This document shows, in pieces, positions 33,833-45,905 of a DNA stretch of 64,000 bases. The DNA is taken from the NCBI GenBank assembly GCA_022376925.1, contig JAIOJX010000028.1:73869001-73933000 (forward strand), written 5' to 3'. A model generated the notes under the pieces. It saw only the letters and a list, made by a program, of their open reading frames with translations, searched no databases and was not told the DNA's origin. How positions within the stretch are numbered: the first letter of the stretch is position 1; each line of letters starts with the position of its first letter. A program made the position numbers and the translations under genes. This DNA is from Tragulus kanchil. Lineage: Eukaryota; Chordata; Mammalia; Artiodactyla; Tragulidae.

Positions 33833-34695
33833 AAGAGAGAGCTCAATAAAAGATAAAATAAAAACAAGATATGAAATTTCTATTTTATCATCTTTTCTTC
33901 TTTTACCTCTCAATGGACAAAGCAAGTGGTCTAAATAACCACACATATCCTCCAAAAAAAAGAATCTATTGGATATTTTGAATTTGAAAGAAATTAAGGA
34001 GCTAAAAAAAGATGTTATAAATTTAAAATATGTATAGATCTAGAAATCCCCCTCTACAAAAGTCAAGTATGAGCTTCAGGCTTTTCTTATTAAGAGCAGT
34101 AACCAGTTATCAAATACAAAACAAATAATATAATCTTAGAATTAAAATAGAAACTTTTATATTAATGCAACATACTATTATTTTCCACTGAGTTCTCTGG
34201 CAAGGAACAAAAGTTGAAGGATAACCTTAAATAATAATAGTGTATAAAGAAATAGGTACCCTTTTACACTGTTTCTGGGAGCACAAATAAATACAAACTC
34301 TCTGGAGAATAATTTTCCAACGTGCACCAAACACCTTAAAGATGTTTCCTCTTTGATCCAGAGCTTATTCTAAGAAAATAACAAAAGTGTATCTAATTTC
34401 AGAATTTTTTCTAACAGTGCTCACTGCTTACAGAAAATCTGCCTGTTCACTATTTGAGATTTTGCTAATAAATGATGGTAAACATTTTGTAGCCACTGAA
34501 AATGATAAGGCAGATATATATATTGACATTAAAATGCTCATGGTATGTTGCCATTCATTTTAAAAAGTTAAGTCAATATTTTCCTGATGGTCCGGAGGGG
34601 TGGGAGGGGGAATTGGGGTGGGGATCAGGGATATGCATATGACTGATCTGGGAACATACATGCCTGTGAACAACAAAGCTCTGTAAAACCTTTAA
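33627..34695 (+). repeat. Tandem duplication D12, first copy
   Basis: Repeat distance 1078-1081 bp. It holds unclassified sequence, an L1M fragment (34240-34580) and most of a truncated L1 tail. The first copy stops inside that L1 tail, shortly before its A-rich end. Confidence 0.92.
34240..34580 (+). mobile_element. Old L1M ORF2 fragment
   Basis: Words such as 'acccttttacactgtttctg', 'tttgatccagagcttattct', 'gctaataaatgatggtaaac' and 'gccactgaaaatgataagg' follow the C-terminal part of old L1M ORF2. It is strongly diverged. It repeats at about 35320-35658 through D12. Confidence 0.6.
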
Positions 34696-34699
34696 TGAA
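34583..34699 (+). mobile_element. Truncated young-type L1 3' tail (first D12 copy)
   Basis: Begins 'cctgatggtccggaggggtg' and ends 'ctgtaaaacctttaa', matching the last ~140 bases of L1 elements 1 and 2. It lacks the A-rich end because the duplicated unit stops here. Confidence 0.85.
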
Positions 34700-34704
34700 T
34701 AAAT

Positions 34705-35776
34705 TTAACATGAGGTCACTTTAGACAAAGCAGTACACTATAATGATTAGTAGTTAACACTTGGGATCCCATGCAAACCTGGACTCAAATTACAGTTTTA
34801 TCTCAGACCCATGACACTGTTTATAATGAGGATGTTTTATTAACACTTCATGACACTGGAGAAGGAAAACATAGATGGTTCATATGAAAAGATTAATTCA
34901 GCACCTGGAAAAGAGAGAGCTCAATAAAAGATAAAATAAAAACAAGATATGAAATTTCTATTTTATCATCTTTTCTTCTTTTACCTCTCAATGGACAAAG
35001 CAAGTGGTCTAAATAACCACACATATCCTCCAAAAAAAGAATCTATTGGATATTTTGAATTTGAAAGAAATTAAGGAGCTAAAAAAAGATGTTATAAATT
35101 TAAAATATGTATAGATCTAGAAATCCCCCTCTACAAAAGTCAAGTATGAGCTTCAGGCTTTTCTTATTAAGAGCAGTAACCAGTTATCAAATACAAAACA
35201 AATAATATAATCTTAGAATTAAAATAGAAACTTTTATATTAATGCAACATACTATTATTTTCCACTGAGTTCTCTGGCAAGGAACAAAAGTTGAAGGATA
35301 ACCTTAAATAATAATAGTGTATAAAGAAATAGGTACCCTTTTACACTGTTTCTGGGAGCACAAATAAATACAAACTCTCTGGAGAATAATTTTCCAACGT
35401 GCACCAAACACCTTAAAGATGTTTCCTCTTTGATCCAGAGCTTATTCTAAGAAAATAACAAAAGTGTATCTAATTTCAGAATTTTTTCTAACAGTGCTCA
35501 CTGCTTACAGAAAATCTGCCTGTTCACTATTTGAGATTTTGCTAATAAATGATGGTAAACATTTTGTAGCCACTGAAAATGATAAGGCAGATATATATAT
35601 TGACATTAAAATGCTCATGGTATGTTGCCATTCATTTTAAAAATTTAAGTCAATATTTTCCTGATGGTCCGGAGGGGTGGGAGGGGGGAATTCGGGGGGT
35701 GGGGATCAGGGATATGCATATGACTGATCTGGGAACATACATGCCTGTGAACAACAAAGCTCTGTAAAACCTTTAA
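34705..35776 (+). repeat. Tandem duplication D12, second copy
   Basis: Near-identical to 33627-34695, with small indels in the G-rich part (35680-35705). It continues into the complete L1 tail and the SINE at 35802. Confidence 0.92.
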
Positions 35777-35801
35777 AATAAAGAATTAAAAAAAAAAAAA
35801 A
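35660..35801 (+). mobile_element. Truncated L1 3' tail with AATAAA and poly-A
   Basis: Complete version of the tail at 34583-34699, with 'cctttaaaataaag' and a poly-A run to 35801. A young SINE follows directly, so that SINE probably inserted into this A-rich end. Confidence 0.87.
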
Positions 35802-36116
35802 GGGCTTCCATGGTGGTCCAGTGGGTAAGGACACCGCCTTGCAATGCAAGGGGCGCCGGTTCGATCCCTGGCCTGGGAAGATCCTACGTGCCGTGGAGCG
35901 GCTAGACAGATGTGTCCAATTACCGAGCTGGAACTCTGGAGCACATGCGCCCAGAGCCAGTGCTCTGCGACAACAGAGGCCACCGCGATGGGAGGCCCAC
36001 ATGGGCCAAAGAACAAAGATGGATGAAAATGGACAAATGAAAGGCCAATAGAAGTGGCCCGCCTGCTCCCCTCCCCTCCTCACCCCCACCAAGAATAAAT
36101 AAATAAATAAATCTTT
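35802..36116 (+). mobile_element. Young CpG-rich CHR-type SINE
   Basis: Same family as 6316-6645. A box tggtccagtgg lies at 35814-35824 and B box ggttcgatccc at 35858-35868, both intact. The body is CpG-bearing and the tail is (AAAT)n followed by A. It lies in or next to the L1 poly-A, so its own target-site duplication cannot be told from A-rich sequence. Confidence 0.9.
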
Positions 36117-36292
36117 AAAAAAAAAAAAAGATTTATAAAAAAAAAAAGTCAAACAGCATTAAATACCAAAAACAGAAAAAAAAAAGAAACATGATATCAT
36201 TTCTTTGTTATGTATATCATTGAATTTAAAAACAAAGTCACAAAGTGACACAGATGGCCGAATAGGAAGACTCAGAGCTCCCCTCCTTTCAT

Positions 36293-36503
36293 GGTTGTTG
36301 TTTTTTAGTCACTAGGTTCTGTTCAAGTCTTTGAGACCCCATGGTCTGTGGCCCTCTAGGCTCCTCTCTCTATGGGATTTTTCAGGAAAGAATACTGGAG
36401 TGGGTAGTCATTTTCTTCCCCATGAGATCTTCTTGACCTAAGGTTCCAACCTGAGTCTTCTGCTTGGCAGGTGGATTCTTTATCACTGAGCCACCTAGAA
36501 AGT
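36293..36503 (-). mobile_element. Bov-tA SINE, antisense
   Basis: 'ttttagtcactaggttctg', 'ctctaggctcctctctc', 'aagaatactggagtgg' and the head remnant 'gccacctagaaagtcc' identify it. Flanking near-duplication ctcctttcat / ctcctctcat. More diverged than the other Bov-tA copies here. Confidence 0.85.
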
Positions 36504-36711
36504 CCACCTCCTCTCATAAGCACATCAAAATTACAACTATTTATAGTGCAACTGTCAGAACAACCTGAAGACTACCAGAAGAGATCTTCTACAACTAAAG
36601 ATATAAAGAAGAAATCACAACAAGACAGGGTGGAGAGGCAGAGACATGAAAGAGTCAAGCCAGTGACTCTGAGCCACAAATGGGAGAGTAATCACAATTA
36701 CAGAGATTTTC

Positions 36712-37817
36712 CCCAAGATGTGAGGGCATCAGTCTCCCAAGTCTGAAGGTTCTGCACCAAGAAGATGAGTCCCAAGAATCTTTAGATTTGAAGGCCATTG
36801 AGGCTTACTTTCAGGAAAGTCGGAGAACTGTGGAAACCAACTACTCTTAAAGGACTCACACCAACTCTTACACACTCTGAGATCCAGTGCAGAAGCAGCA
36901 CTTTGAAAGGAGCCTGGGGGAGACCCACTTGTTGATCTTGGAGAGTCTCCTTTAGAGGCAGCTGGAAATTGGAACTCATCCAAGGATCAAAGCTGCTGGC
37001 AGCAGCCATTTGGAGGAGCTCATTCTCCCAAAAGAACACTTGTGTATTCCAATGCCATTTTGGAACACTCCCTCTGTCATTTAGGCACTAGGACCTAGCT
37101 TTTGGGACGAGTCAGTCAGCATCTTGGGGAGGTCCCAGGCCAAGCAATTCTCTGGATGGGGTTATTGCCACACCTACCTGCAGTCTACCTATGATAAGAC
37201 CTCTGTCAGTCCCCAGTCACCCCAGGACCTATAGTACCCACCAGAGGGCCCAGGGCCCAGCTCCACACACCAGTGGGCCAGCACTAGCTCTGGGGCACAC
37301 CTCACCCTGCAGCTAGTGCTGTCAGGAACCAGTCTCACCAGCCAGCAGGTTTACACCCAGCCCAGGACCCTTCTACGTCACAACCTTTCCAATCAGTAAG
37401 CTGACACTAACTCGGGCACTCTGTGCCCCACAACCAGCACCATGGGACACTGCTTTGCCCACAAGAGGGCCCTCACTAACCCCAAGACCACTCAGGATTC
37501 TGTAGCCAGCTAACTCAGGACACGACCTGACCTGCTAGTGGGTCTGCATCAGGACCAGGTTTCCTCTGGTCATGCAGTCAGCGCTACCAGGACCTGGTCC
37601 CACCAACCAGTGGAAACAAGGTCAGCCATGCCTATTAGAGGGTCCACAGTAGTCAGCCCAGCTCAAAAGAAGGACCAATACAGCCCAGATAGAGAGAACT
37701 TCTAGAGTATATAGCTCTAGTGAGCAGAGGCAAGTGTGCTGTCAGGCCCCATAGGATGACTCCTACATAAGGTTATATCTCCAAGATGAGGAACTGTAAA
37801 CAGCCTCACATACACAT
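36712..37817 (+). repeat. Tandem duplication D13, first copy (in L1 5' UTR)
   Basis: Repeat distance 1118-1119 bp; the second copy is at 37831-38935. The 13 junction bases (37818-37830) include 'aggaacatgt', a word found just after the second copy at 38972. The first copy therefore seems to have skipped about 36 bases there before jumping back. Confidence 0.93.
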
Positions 37818-37830
37818 GTCAGGAACATGT

Positions 37831-38935
37831 CCCAAGATGTGAGGGCATCAGTCTCCCAAGTCTGAAGGTTCTGCACCAAGAAGATGAGTCCCAAGAATCT
37901 TTAGATTTGAAGGCCATTGAGGCTTACTTTCAGGAAAGTCGGAGAACTGTGAAACCAACTACTCTTAAAGGACTCACACCAACTCTTACACACTCTGAGA
38001 TCCAGTGCAGAAGCAGCACTTTGAAAGGAGCCTGGGGGAGACCCACTTGTTGATCTTGGAGAGTCTCCTTTAGAGGCAGCTGGAAATTGGAACTCATCCA
38101 AGGATCAAAGCTGCTGGCAGCAGCCATTTGGAGGAGCTCATTCTCCCAAAAGAACACTTGTGTATTCCAATGCCATTTTGGAACACTCCCTCTGTCATTT
38201 AGGCACTAGGACCTAGCTTTTGGGACGAGTCAGTCAGCATCTTGGGGAGGTCCCAGGCCAAGCAATTCTCTGGATGGGGTTATTGCCACACCTACCTGCA
38301 GTCTACCTATGATAAGACCTCTGTCAGTCCCCAGTCACCCCAGGACCTATAGTACCCACCAGAGGGCCCAGGGCCCAGCTCCACACACCAGTGGGCCAGC
38401 ACTAGCTCTGGGGCACACATCACCCTGCAGCTAGTGCTGTCAGGAACCAGTCTCACCAGCCAGCAGGTTTATACCCAGCCCAGGACCCTTCTACGTCACA
38501 ACCTTTCCAATCAGTAAGCTGACACTAACTCGGGCACTCTGTGCCCCACAACCAGCACCATGGGACACTGCTTTGCCCACAAGAGGGCCCTCACTAACCC
38601 CAAGACCACTCAGGATTCTGTAGCCAGCTAACTCAGGACACGACCTGACCTGCTAGTGGGTCTGCATCAGGACCAGGTTTCCTCTGGTCATGCAGTCAGC
38701 GCTACCAGGACCTGGTCCCACCAACCAGTGGAAACAAGGTCAGCCATGCCTATTAGAGGGTCCACAGTAGTCAGCCCAGCTCAAAAGAAGGACCAATACA
38801 GCCCAGATAGAGAGAACTTCTAGAGTATATAGCTCTAGTGAGCAGAGGCAAGTGTGCTGTCAGGCCCCATAGGATGACTCCTACATAAGGTTATATCTCC
38901 AAGATGAGGAACTGTAAACAGCCTCACATACACAT
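37831..38935 (+). repeat. Tandem duplication D13, second copy
   Basis: Near-identical to 36712-37817, with one lost G (ctgtggaaac/ctgtgaaac) and two or three substitutions. The minus frames over this unit are L1 5' UTR artefacts. Confidence 0.93.
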
Positions 38936-39254
38936 AGAAATAAAAGTGAATTGGACAAAATGAAGCAACAGAGGAACATGTCCCAAATGAAGGAACAAGA
39001 TAAAATCTCAGAACAACTAGTGAAGCAGAGATAAGCAATCAACCTGATAAAGAATTACAGGTAATAATCATAAAGATGCTGAAAGAACCCAGGGCAATAA
39101 TGGTAGAACATAGTGAGAAGTTTTACAGAGAGTTAGAAAATATAAATAAGAACCAAAGAGAGCTGACTATAATAACTGAAATAAATGATATGCTAGAAGG
39201 AATTAAGAGCATAACCTCTAACTCTAATTAATTGATTTAAAAAATACAATTCAG

Positions 39255-39749
39255 GGCTTCCCTGGTAGCTCAGTGATAAACAGTTTGCCTGCTAATGCAG
39301 GAGACATGAGTTCAACCCCTGATCTGGGAAGATCCCACATGCTGTGGAGCAACTAGGCCCGTGAGCCACAACTGTTCAACCTGTGCTCTGAAGCCTCGGA
39401 GTCGCAACTATTGAGCCATGTGCCACAACTACTGAAGCCCATGTGCCCCAGAGCCCAGGTTCTACAACAAGAAAAGTCACCACAATAAGAAGATCCCACA
39501 TGCTGCAGAGCAACAAAGCCTGTGAGCCACAACTATTGAGCCTGTGCTCTAGAGCCATGGAGCCGCAACTATTGAGTTGTGTGGCAACTACTGAAGCCTA
39601 AGTGCCCTATAGCTTGAGTTCCACAACAAGAAAAGTCACAAGAAGAAGAAGCCTGTTCACTTCAACTAGAGAGTAGCCCCCACTCCCTGCAACTAGAGAA
39701 GAGCCTATGGCAACAGTGAAGACCTAGAATAGTGGGGGAAAAAAAAAAA
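39255..39749 (+). mobile_element. CHR-type SINE with internally duplicated body
   Basis: Starts 'gggcttccctggtagctcag' and ends in an A run; the target word acaattcag occurs on both sides (39246-39254 and about 39750-39758). The body contains two related blocks of ~150-165 bp, each beginning 'gaagatcccacatgctg' (39327 and 39491). The same arrangement is seen at 44728-45235, so it is a subfamily trait. Confidence 0.88.
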
Positions 39750-39904
39750 CAATTCAGCAAACTGAATTGCTGAGACAGAGTAAGCTCACCCAAGCCAAAT
39801 AGAAAAAGGACAAAAACAATTTTTAAATATAGGGCATTTAAGAGACTTCTGGAACAATATCAAGTGTACCAACATTCATGTTAAGAGATCCCCCAAAGAC
39901 CTTC

Positions 39905-40055
39905 TATGCAGCACAAGAAACTCTGTTCAATATTATATAACAATCTAATTGGGAAGTGAATTTTAAAAAGAATAATTTGCTGTACATCTCAAACTAACAT
40001 AGCAATGTTAATCAACTATACTCCAATACGAAATAAAAATATTTTTAAGAGAGAA
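39905..40055 (+). mobile_element. Small older L1 3'-end piece nested in L1 element C
   Basis: 'ttcaatattatataacaatc', 'gctgtacatctcaaactaac' and 'caactatactccaatacg' are 3'-terminal L1 words lying in the middle of ORF1. ORF1 resumes at about 40060. Confidence 0.65.
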
Positions 40056-40842
40056 AAGTTTCAGAGAATACACTTGAAAACAGAATAGCTGAAAACTTCC
40101 CTAACATGGCAAAGGTAACAGATATCCAGATCCAGGAATTACAGAGAGTCTCAAACAGGTTCAACCCAAAGAAGATCACAGCAAGACATACTGTAATTAA
40201 AATGGTAAAAATTAAAGACAGATGATATTGGAAAGAGCAAGGAAAAAGTAACAAGTATATACAAGGAATCTCCTTCCCACAAGACACAGCTGAAATTTTA
40301 GCAGAAACCTACAGACAGGAAAGGAGTGGCACAATATATTTAAAGGGATGATAGAGCAAAAACTACAAGCAAGAATCCTCCACCTAGTAAGGATAACATT
40401 AAGATTGGAAGGACTGAAATTTTTACAGCTAAACAAGAGCTAAAGGATGTTCAGCACCACAAAATGGCTTTACTAAAAATGTTAAAGGGACTTCTCTAGG
40501 AGGAAAGAAAAGGTCACAAAATGAAAAAATTACAAAATAAAAAATCTCATTGGCAAAGGCAAATATATAATAAAAGTAGCAGATCATCCACTTATAAAGC
40601 CTGTAGGAAGAGTAACAGACAAAGAAGTAAAATCATTTGCATCTATAATAGTAAAGGCTTACACAAAATAAAAAGATGCAAAGTATGATATCAAAAAACA
40701 GTAAATACAGGTGGGTGAAATAAAGATGCAGAGTCATTAAACACATTTGATCTTAAGAGATCAGCAACTTAAAATAATCACATATACATAGATTGTTACC
40801 TATAAACTTCATGGAAGTCACAACCCAAAATCTACAACACGT

Positions 40843-40858
40843 ACACACACACACACAC
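40843..40858. repeat. (AC)n microsatellite
   Basis: Eight AC units inside the old L1, just upstream of its ORF2 remnant. Confidence 0.9.
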
Positions 40859-41706
40859 GAAGAGAAAGGAATCCAAGTGTGACACTAAAGATAGTCATCA
40901 CAGGGGAAGACTGCAAAAGGAGAAAGGAACAAAAAAGAACTACAAAAAACAATTCCCAGTCAATTAACAAAATGGCAATAAGTACACAGCTATAAATAAT
41001 TACTTCAAATGTAAACAGACTAAATGTTCCAACTGAAATACAGAGTGGCTGAATGGATGTGAAAACAAGATCCATATATGCTTCCTACAAGAACTCACTT
41101 GGGCTCTAAAGACACATACAGACTAAAAGGGAGGGGATGGAAGAGGTATTTCATGCAAATGGAAATATAAGGAAAGCCAGGGTAGTAATACTTATAAGAG
41201 ACAAAATGGACTTTAAAATAAACACTGTAAAAAGAGTCAAAGAAAGATATCACATAATGATAAATTATGTAATCAATCCAGGAAAACATAACAACTTGTA
41301 AGGAAATATGTCCCCAACATAGGAGTACTTAAATACATAAAGCAAATACTAGCAACCATAAAAGATAAATAGGCAGTAATACAATGATAGTACAGGAATT
41401 TAACATCCCACTTACAACATCCAAACAGAAAATTAATTAGGAAATACTGGTCTTAAATAATACATATGTTCAGATGGAGTTAAGAGACAAATACAGAATG
41501 TTCCATCCCAAAGCAGCAGAATACATATTCTTTTCAAGTACACAAAGTGTATTCTCCAAGACAGATCACATACTTGGCCATAAAATAAGTCTCGTAAATC
41601 TAAGACTGAAATCATATTAAGCATCTTTTCTAAAGAAAATGCTATGAGGCTAGAAATCAATTATAAGGAAAAACATTTCAAAATACAAAAATACACATTG
41701 GCTAAA

Positions 41707-41912
41707 CAAGGTTAATTACTCAGTCGTGTCCAACTCTTTGTGACCCCATTAACTGTAGCTCACCAGGCTCCTCTGTCCACAGAAATTTCCAAGTAAGAAT
41801 ACTGGAGCAGGTGACCATTCCTTTCTCCAGGGGATTTTCCTGACCCAGGGATCAAACTCTGGTCTCCTACATTACAAGCGGATTCTTAATATCTAAGCCA
41901 CCAGGGAAGCCC
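41707..41912 (-). mobile_element. Bov-tA SINE, antisense
   Basis: 'actcagtcgtgtccaactc', 'caccaggctcctctgtcc' and the head 'gccaccagggaagccc' identify it. It lies in ORF2 of L1 element C. The near-perfect 10-bp target-site duplication is attggctaaa (41697-41706) / attagctaaa (41913-41922). Confidence 0.93.
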
Positions 41913-42519
41913 ATTAGCTAAAAAATGTGCTACTAAACAACCAATAGGGCACTGAAGAAATCAGAGAGGAAATAACAAAATACTTGGAGTCAAATGAAAA
42001 TGAAAGCAAAATCAATGGTACTCAGCAGTAGTTCTAAGAAAAAAGTTTATAGTGGTACAAGACTGTATCAGGAAACAAGAAAATTTTCAAATAGTGCAAC
42101 ATTACATCTAAAGAAACTAGACAAAACTGATACACAAAACCAGAATTCAGCATAGGGAGAGAAATAATAAAGATCAGAGCAGATAAATGAAATAAATAGA
42201 TATTAAAAATAACAAAAGATCAATGAAATTGAGCTGTTCATTCAAAATATTTTTAAAAATCATAAACCTTTAGCAGGTAGACTCATCAAGTAAAAAAGAG
42301 ACAACCCAAATAAATAAAATCAGAAGCAAAAAGGTAGAAGATAAACTGACAAAAAATTGCAAAGGAAGCACACTTTCAAACTCATTCTACAAGTATCATC
42401 CTGATAAAAAAGATAGCATTTTAAGAAAGAAAATTATAGGTGAATATCACTGATGAGCATAGATGCAAAACTTTGGGACAAAATATCAGCAAACCAAATT
42501 TGAAAATATATTAAAAGGA

Positions 42520-43627
42520 TCATATATCATGATCAACTTCAATTTATCCCAGGGATAAAATGATGACTTCATATGCACAAATAAATCTCTGTGATACACC
42601 ACATTAACATACTGAAAAATCAAAATAATGCAATCATCTCAATAAATGGACAAAAAGCCTTTGGCAAAATTTAACATCCATTTATGGAAAAAGTTGTTTG
42701 ACAAACTGGGTACAGAGGGAACATACCTGACATAAATATGACAAGGTCACAGCTAACATCACATTCAATGACAAAAAACTAAAAGCATTTCTTCTAAGAT
42801 CAGGAACAAGACATGGATACTCATTCTTGTCACATTCATTCAACATAGTATTGGAAGTCCTAGTCATAGCAATCAGACGAGAGAGAGAAATGAAAGGAAT
42901 ACAATTGGAAAGGTAGAAGGAAAACTACACTGTTTGCAGATGACATGATACTACACATAAAAAATTTTCAAGACATCACCCAAAATTTCTAAAACTCATG
43001 AATGAATTTGGTAATGTAGCAGTATAGAAAATTAATATGAATGAATCTGTAACATTTCCATGTACTATAAATGAACTATCAGAAAGAAATTAGAACAATA
43101 TTTTCTATCAATATCAAAAAGAATATAGATACATACTACTCTATATAAAACAGATAACAAAATCCTAGTGTATAGCACAGGGAACCATATTCAATATCTT
43201 GTAATAATATATAATGTAAAATAATCTAAAAAATGTATATATACCTCACAACAAACTGTGGAAAATTCTAAAAGATATGGGAATACCGGACCACATAACC
43301 TGCCTCCTGAGAAACCAGTATACATGTCAAGAACCAACAGTTAGAATGGGATATGGAATAGTGGACTGGTTCAAAATTGGGAAAGTAGTACATCAGGCTG
43401 CATATTTTCACCTGCTTAAACTTATATGCAGAGTACCTCATGTAAAATGCCAGGCTGGATGAAACTCAAGCTGGAATCAAAATTGCCAGGAAAATTATCA
43501 ATAATCTCAGATATGCAGATGACACCACCCTAATGGGAGAAAGCAAAGAAAAACTAAAGAGGTTCTTGATGAAGATGAAATAGGAGAGTGAAAAGCTGGC
43601 TTAAAACTCATCTCTCAGGCTTCTTGG
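42520..43627 (+). repeat. Tandem duplication D14, first copy
   Basis: Repeat distance 1110 bp. It covers the ORF2 end and 3' end of L1 element C, the start of the nested BovB, and only the first ~15 bases of a SINE, where it stops. Confidence 0.93.
43249..43616 (+). pseudogene. BovB reverse-transcriptase fragment (first D14 copy)
   Basis: The frame at 43277-43462 reads MGIPDHITCLLRNQ and then WFKIGKVVHQA, both typical of the BovB RT. Downstream, the catalytic word YADDTT ('tatgcagatgacaccacc') lies at about 43513. Stops and frameshifts are present. It was inserted in the 3' end of L1 element C. Confidence 0.88.
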
Positions 43628-43629
43628 AG

Positions 43630-44737
43630 TCATATATCATGATCAACTTCAATTTATCCCAGGGATAAAATGATGACTTCATATGCACAAATAAATCTCT
43701 GTGATACACCACATTAACATACTGAAAAATCAAAATAATGCAATCATCTCAATAAATGGACAAAAAGCCTTTGGCAAAATTTAACATCCATTTATGGAAA
43801 AAGTTGTTTGACAAACTGGGTACAGAGGGAACATACCTGACATAAATATGACAAGGTCACAGCTAACATCACATTCAATGACAAAAAACTAAAAGCATTT
43901 CTTCTAAGATCAGGAACAAGACATGGATACTCATTCTTGTCACATTCATTCAACATAGTATTGGAAGTCCTAGTCATAGCAATCAGACGAGAGAGAGAAA
44001 TGAAAGGAATACAATTGGAAAGGTAGAAGGAAAACTACACTGTTTGCAGATGACATGATACTACACATAAAAAATTTTCAAGACATCACCCAAAATTTCT
44101 AAAACTCATGAATGAATTTGGTAATGTAGCAGTATAGAAAATTAATATGAATGAATCTGTAACATTTCCATGTACTATAAATGAACTATCAGAAAGAAAT
44201 TAGAACAATATTTTCTATCAATATCAAAAAGAATATAGATACATACTACTCTATATAAAACAGATAACAAAATCCTAGTGTATAGCACAGGGAACCATAT
44301 TCAATATCTTGTAATAATATATAATGTAAAATAATCTAAAAAATGTATATATACCTCACAACAAACTGTGGAAAATTCTAAAAGATATGGGAATACCGGA
44401 CCACATAACCTGCCTCCTGAGAAACCAGTATACATGTCAAGAACCAACAGTTAGAATGGGATATGGAATAGTGGACTGGTTCAAAATTGGGAAAGTAGTA
44501 CATCAGGCTGCATATTTTCACCTGCTTAAACTTATATGCAGAGTACCTCATGTAAAATGCCAGGCTGGATGAAACTCAAGCTGGAATCAAAATTGCCAGG
44601 AAAATTATCAATAATCTCAGATATGCAGATGACACCACCCTAATGGGAGAAAGCAAAGAAAAACTAAAGAGGTTCTTGATGAAGATGAAATAGGAGAGTG
44701 AAAAGCTGGCTTAAAACTCATCTCTCAGGCTTCTTGG
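43630..44737 (+). repeat. Tandem duplication D14, second copy
   Basis: Essentially identical to 42520-43627. It runs on into the complete SINE at 44728-45235. Confidence 0.93.
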
Positions 44738-45905
44738 GTAGCTCAGTGGTAAAGAGTTTGCCTGCTAATGCAGGAGACACAAGCTCAATCCCTGATCCGG
44801 GAAGATCCCAGATGCCACAGAGCAACTAAGCCTGTGAGCCACAACTATTGAGCCTGTGCTGTAGAGCCTCGAGGCCACAACTATTGAGCCATGTGCCACA
44901 ACTACTGAAGCTCATGTGCCCTAGAGCCCAAGTTCCACAATAAGAAAAGTCACTGCAATAAGAAGATTCCACATGCTGCAGAGTGACCAAGTCCATAAGC
45001 CACAACTATTGAGCCTGTGCTTCAGAACCTCAGAGCCACAACTACTGAACCCATGTGCCATGACTCCTGAAGCCCTTGAGCTCTAGAGCCCAAGTTTTAC
45101 AACAAAAGAAGTTGCCGCAACAAGAAGCCTGCTCACCTCAACTAGAGAGTAGCCGCCACTCTCTGAAACTAGAGAAGAGCCTGTGGCAGCATGAAAACCC
45201 AGAGGAGCCAAAAATAAAAATTAAAAAAAAAAACAACAACTCAACTCTCAAAAACAAAGATCATGGCATCTAGTCCCATCACTGCATGACAAATAGATGG
45301 AGAAATAATACAAACAGTCATAGATTTTAGTTTCTTGGGCTCCAAAATCATTGCAGACAGTGACTGCAACCATGAAATTAAAATATGTTTGCTCCTTGGA
45401 AAAAAAAGCTATGATGAACCTGCACAGCATATAGAGACACTATCACTTTGCACATAAAAGTACAAAGCTATGCTTTTTCCAATAGTCATGTACAGATATG
45501 AGTTGAACCAGAAAGACAGCTGAGTGCTGAAGAATTGCTGCTTTCAAACTGTAGTGCTAGAAAAGACTCTTGAGAGTCCCCTGGACTGCAAGGAGGTAAA
45601 ACCAGTCAATACCAAAGGAAACCAACCCTGAATATTCATTGGAAGGAGTGATGCTGAAGCTGAAGCTCCAATACTTTGGCCAGCTTCTGCAACAAGCTAA
45701 CTCATTGGAAAAGATCCTGATGGTGTGAAAGATTGAGGGCAGTAGTACAGGAGGTGAAAGAGGGTAAGATGATTGGATGGCATCATTAACTCAATGGACA
45801 TAAGACTAAGCAAATGCAGGGACACAGTGAAGGACAGGAAAGCATGGTTTGCTGCAGTCCATGGGGTCTCAAAGAGTTGGACACGACTGAGCAACTAAGC
45901 ATAGT
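44359..45905 (+). mobile_element. BovB LINE fragment split by a SINE
   Basis: The RT part at 44359-44726 duplicates 43249-43616. The coding order then breaks after 'ggcttaaaactca' and resumes after the SINE with 'caactctcaaaaacaaagatc' (about 45238). It goes on through 'atgtacagatatgagttgaac' and 'aatattcattggaaggagtg' to the terminal 'cacgactgagcaactaag' (45900). Protein remnants of the RT C-terminus are frameshifted. The host L1 tail resumes at about 45935. Confidence 0.9.
44728..45235 (+). mobile_element. CHR-type SINE with duplicated body, nested in BovB
   Basis: Head 'caggcttcttgggtagctc'; two related body blocks ('gaagatcccagatgccac' and 'gaagattccacatgctgc'); A-rich tail 'aaattaaaaaaaaaaac'. 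The repeated word aactca on both sides fits a target-site duplication. The 65-codon frame at 45076-45273 is SINE-derived. Confidence 0.88.
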
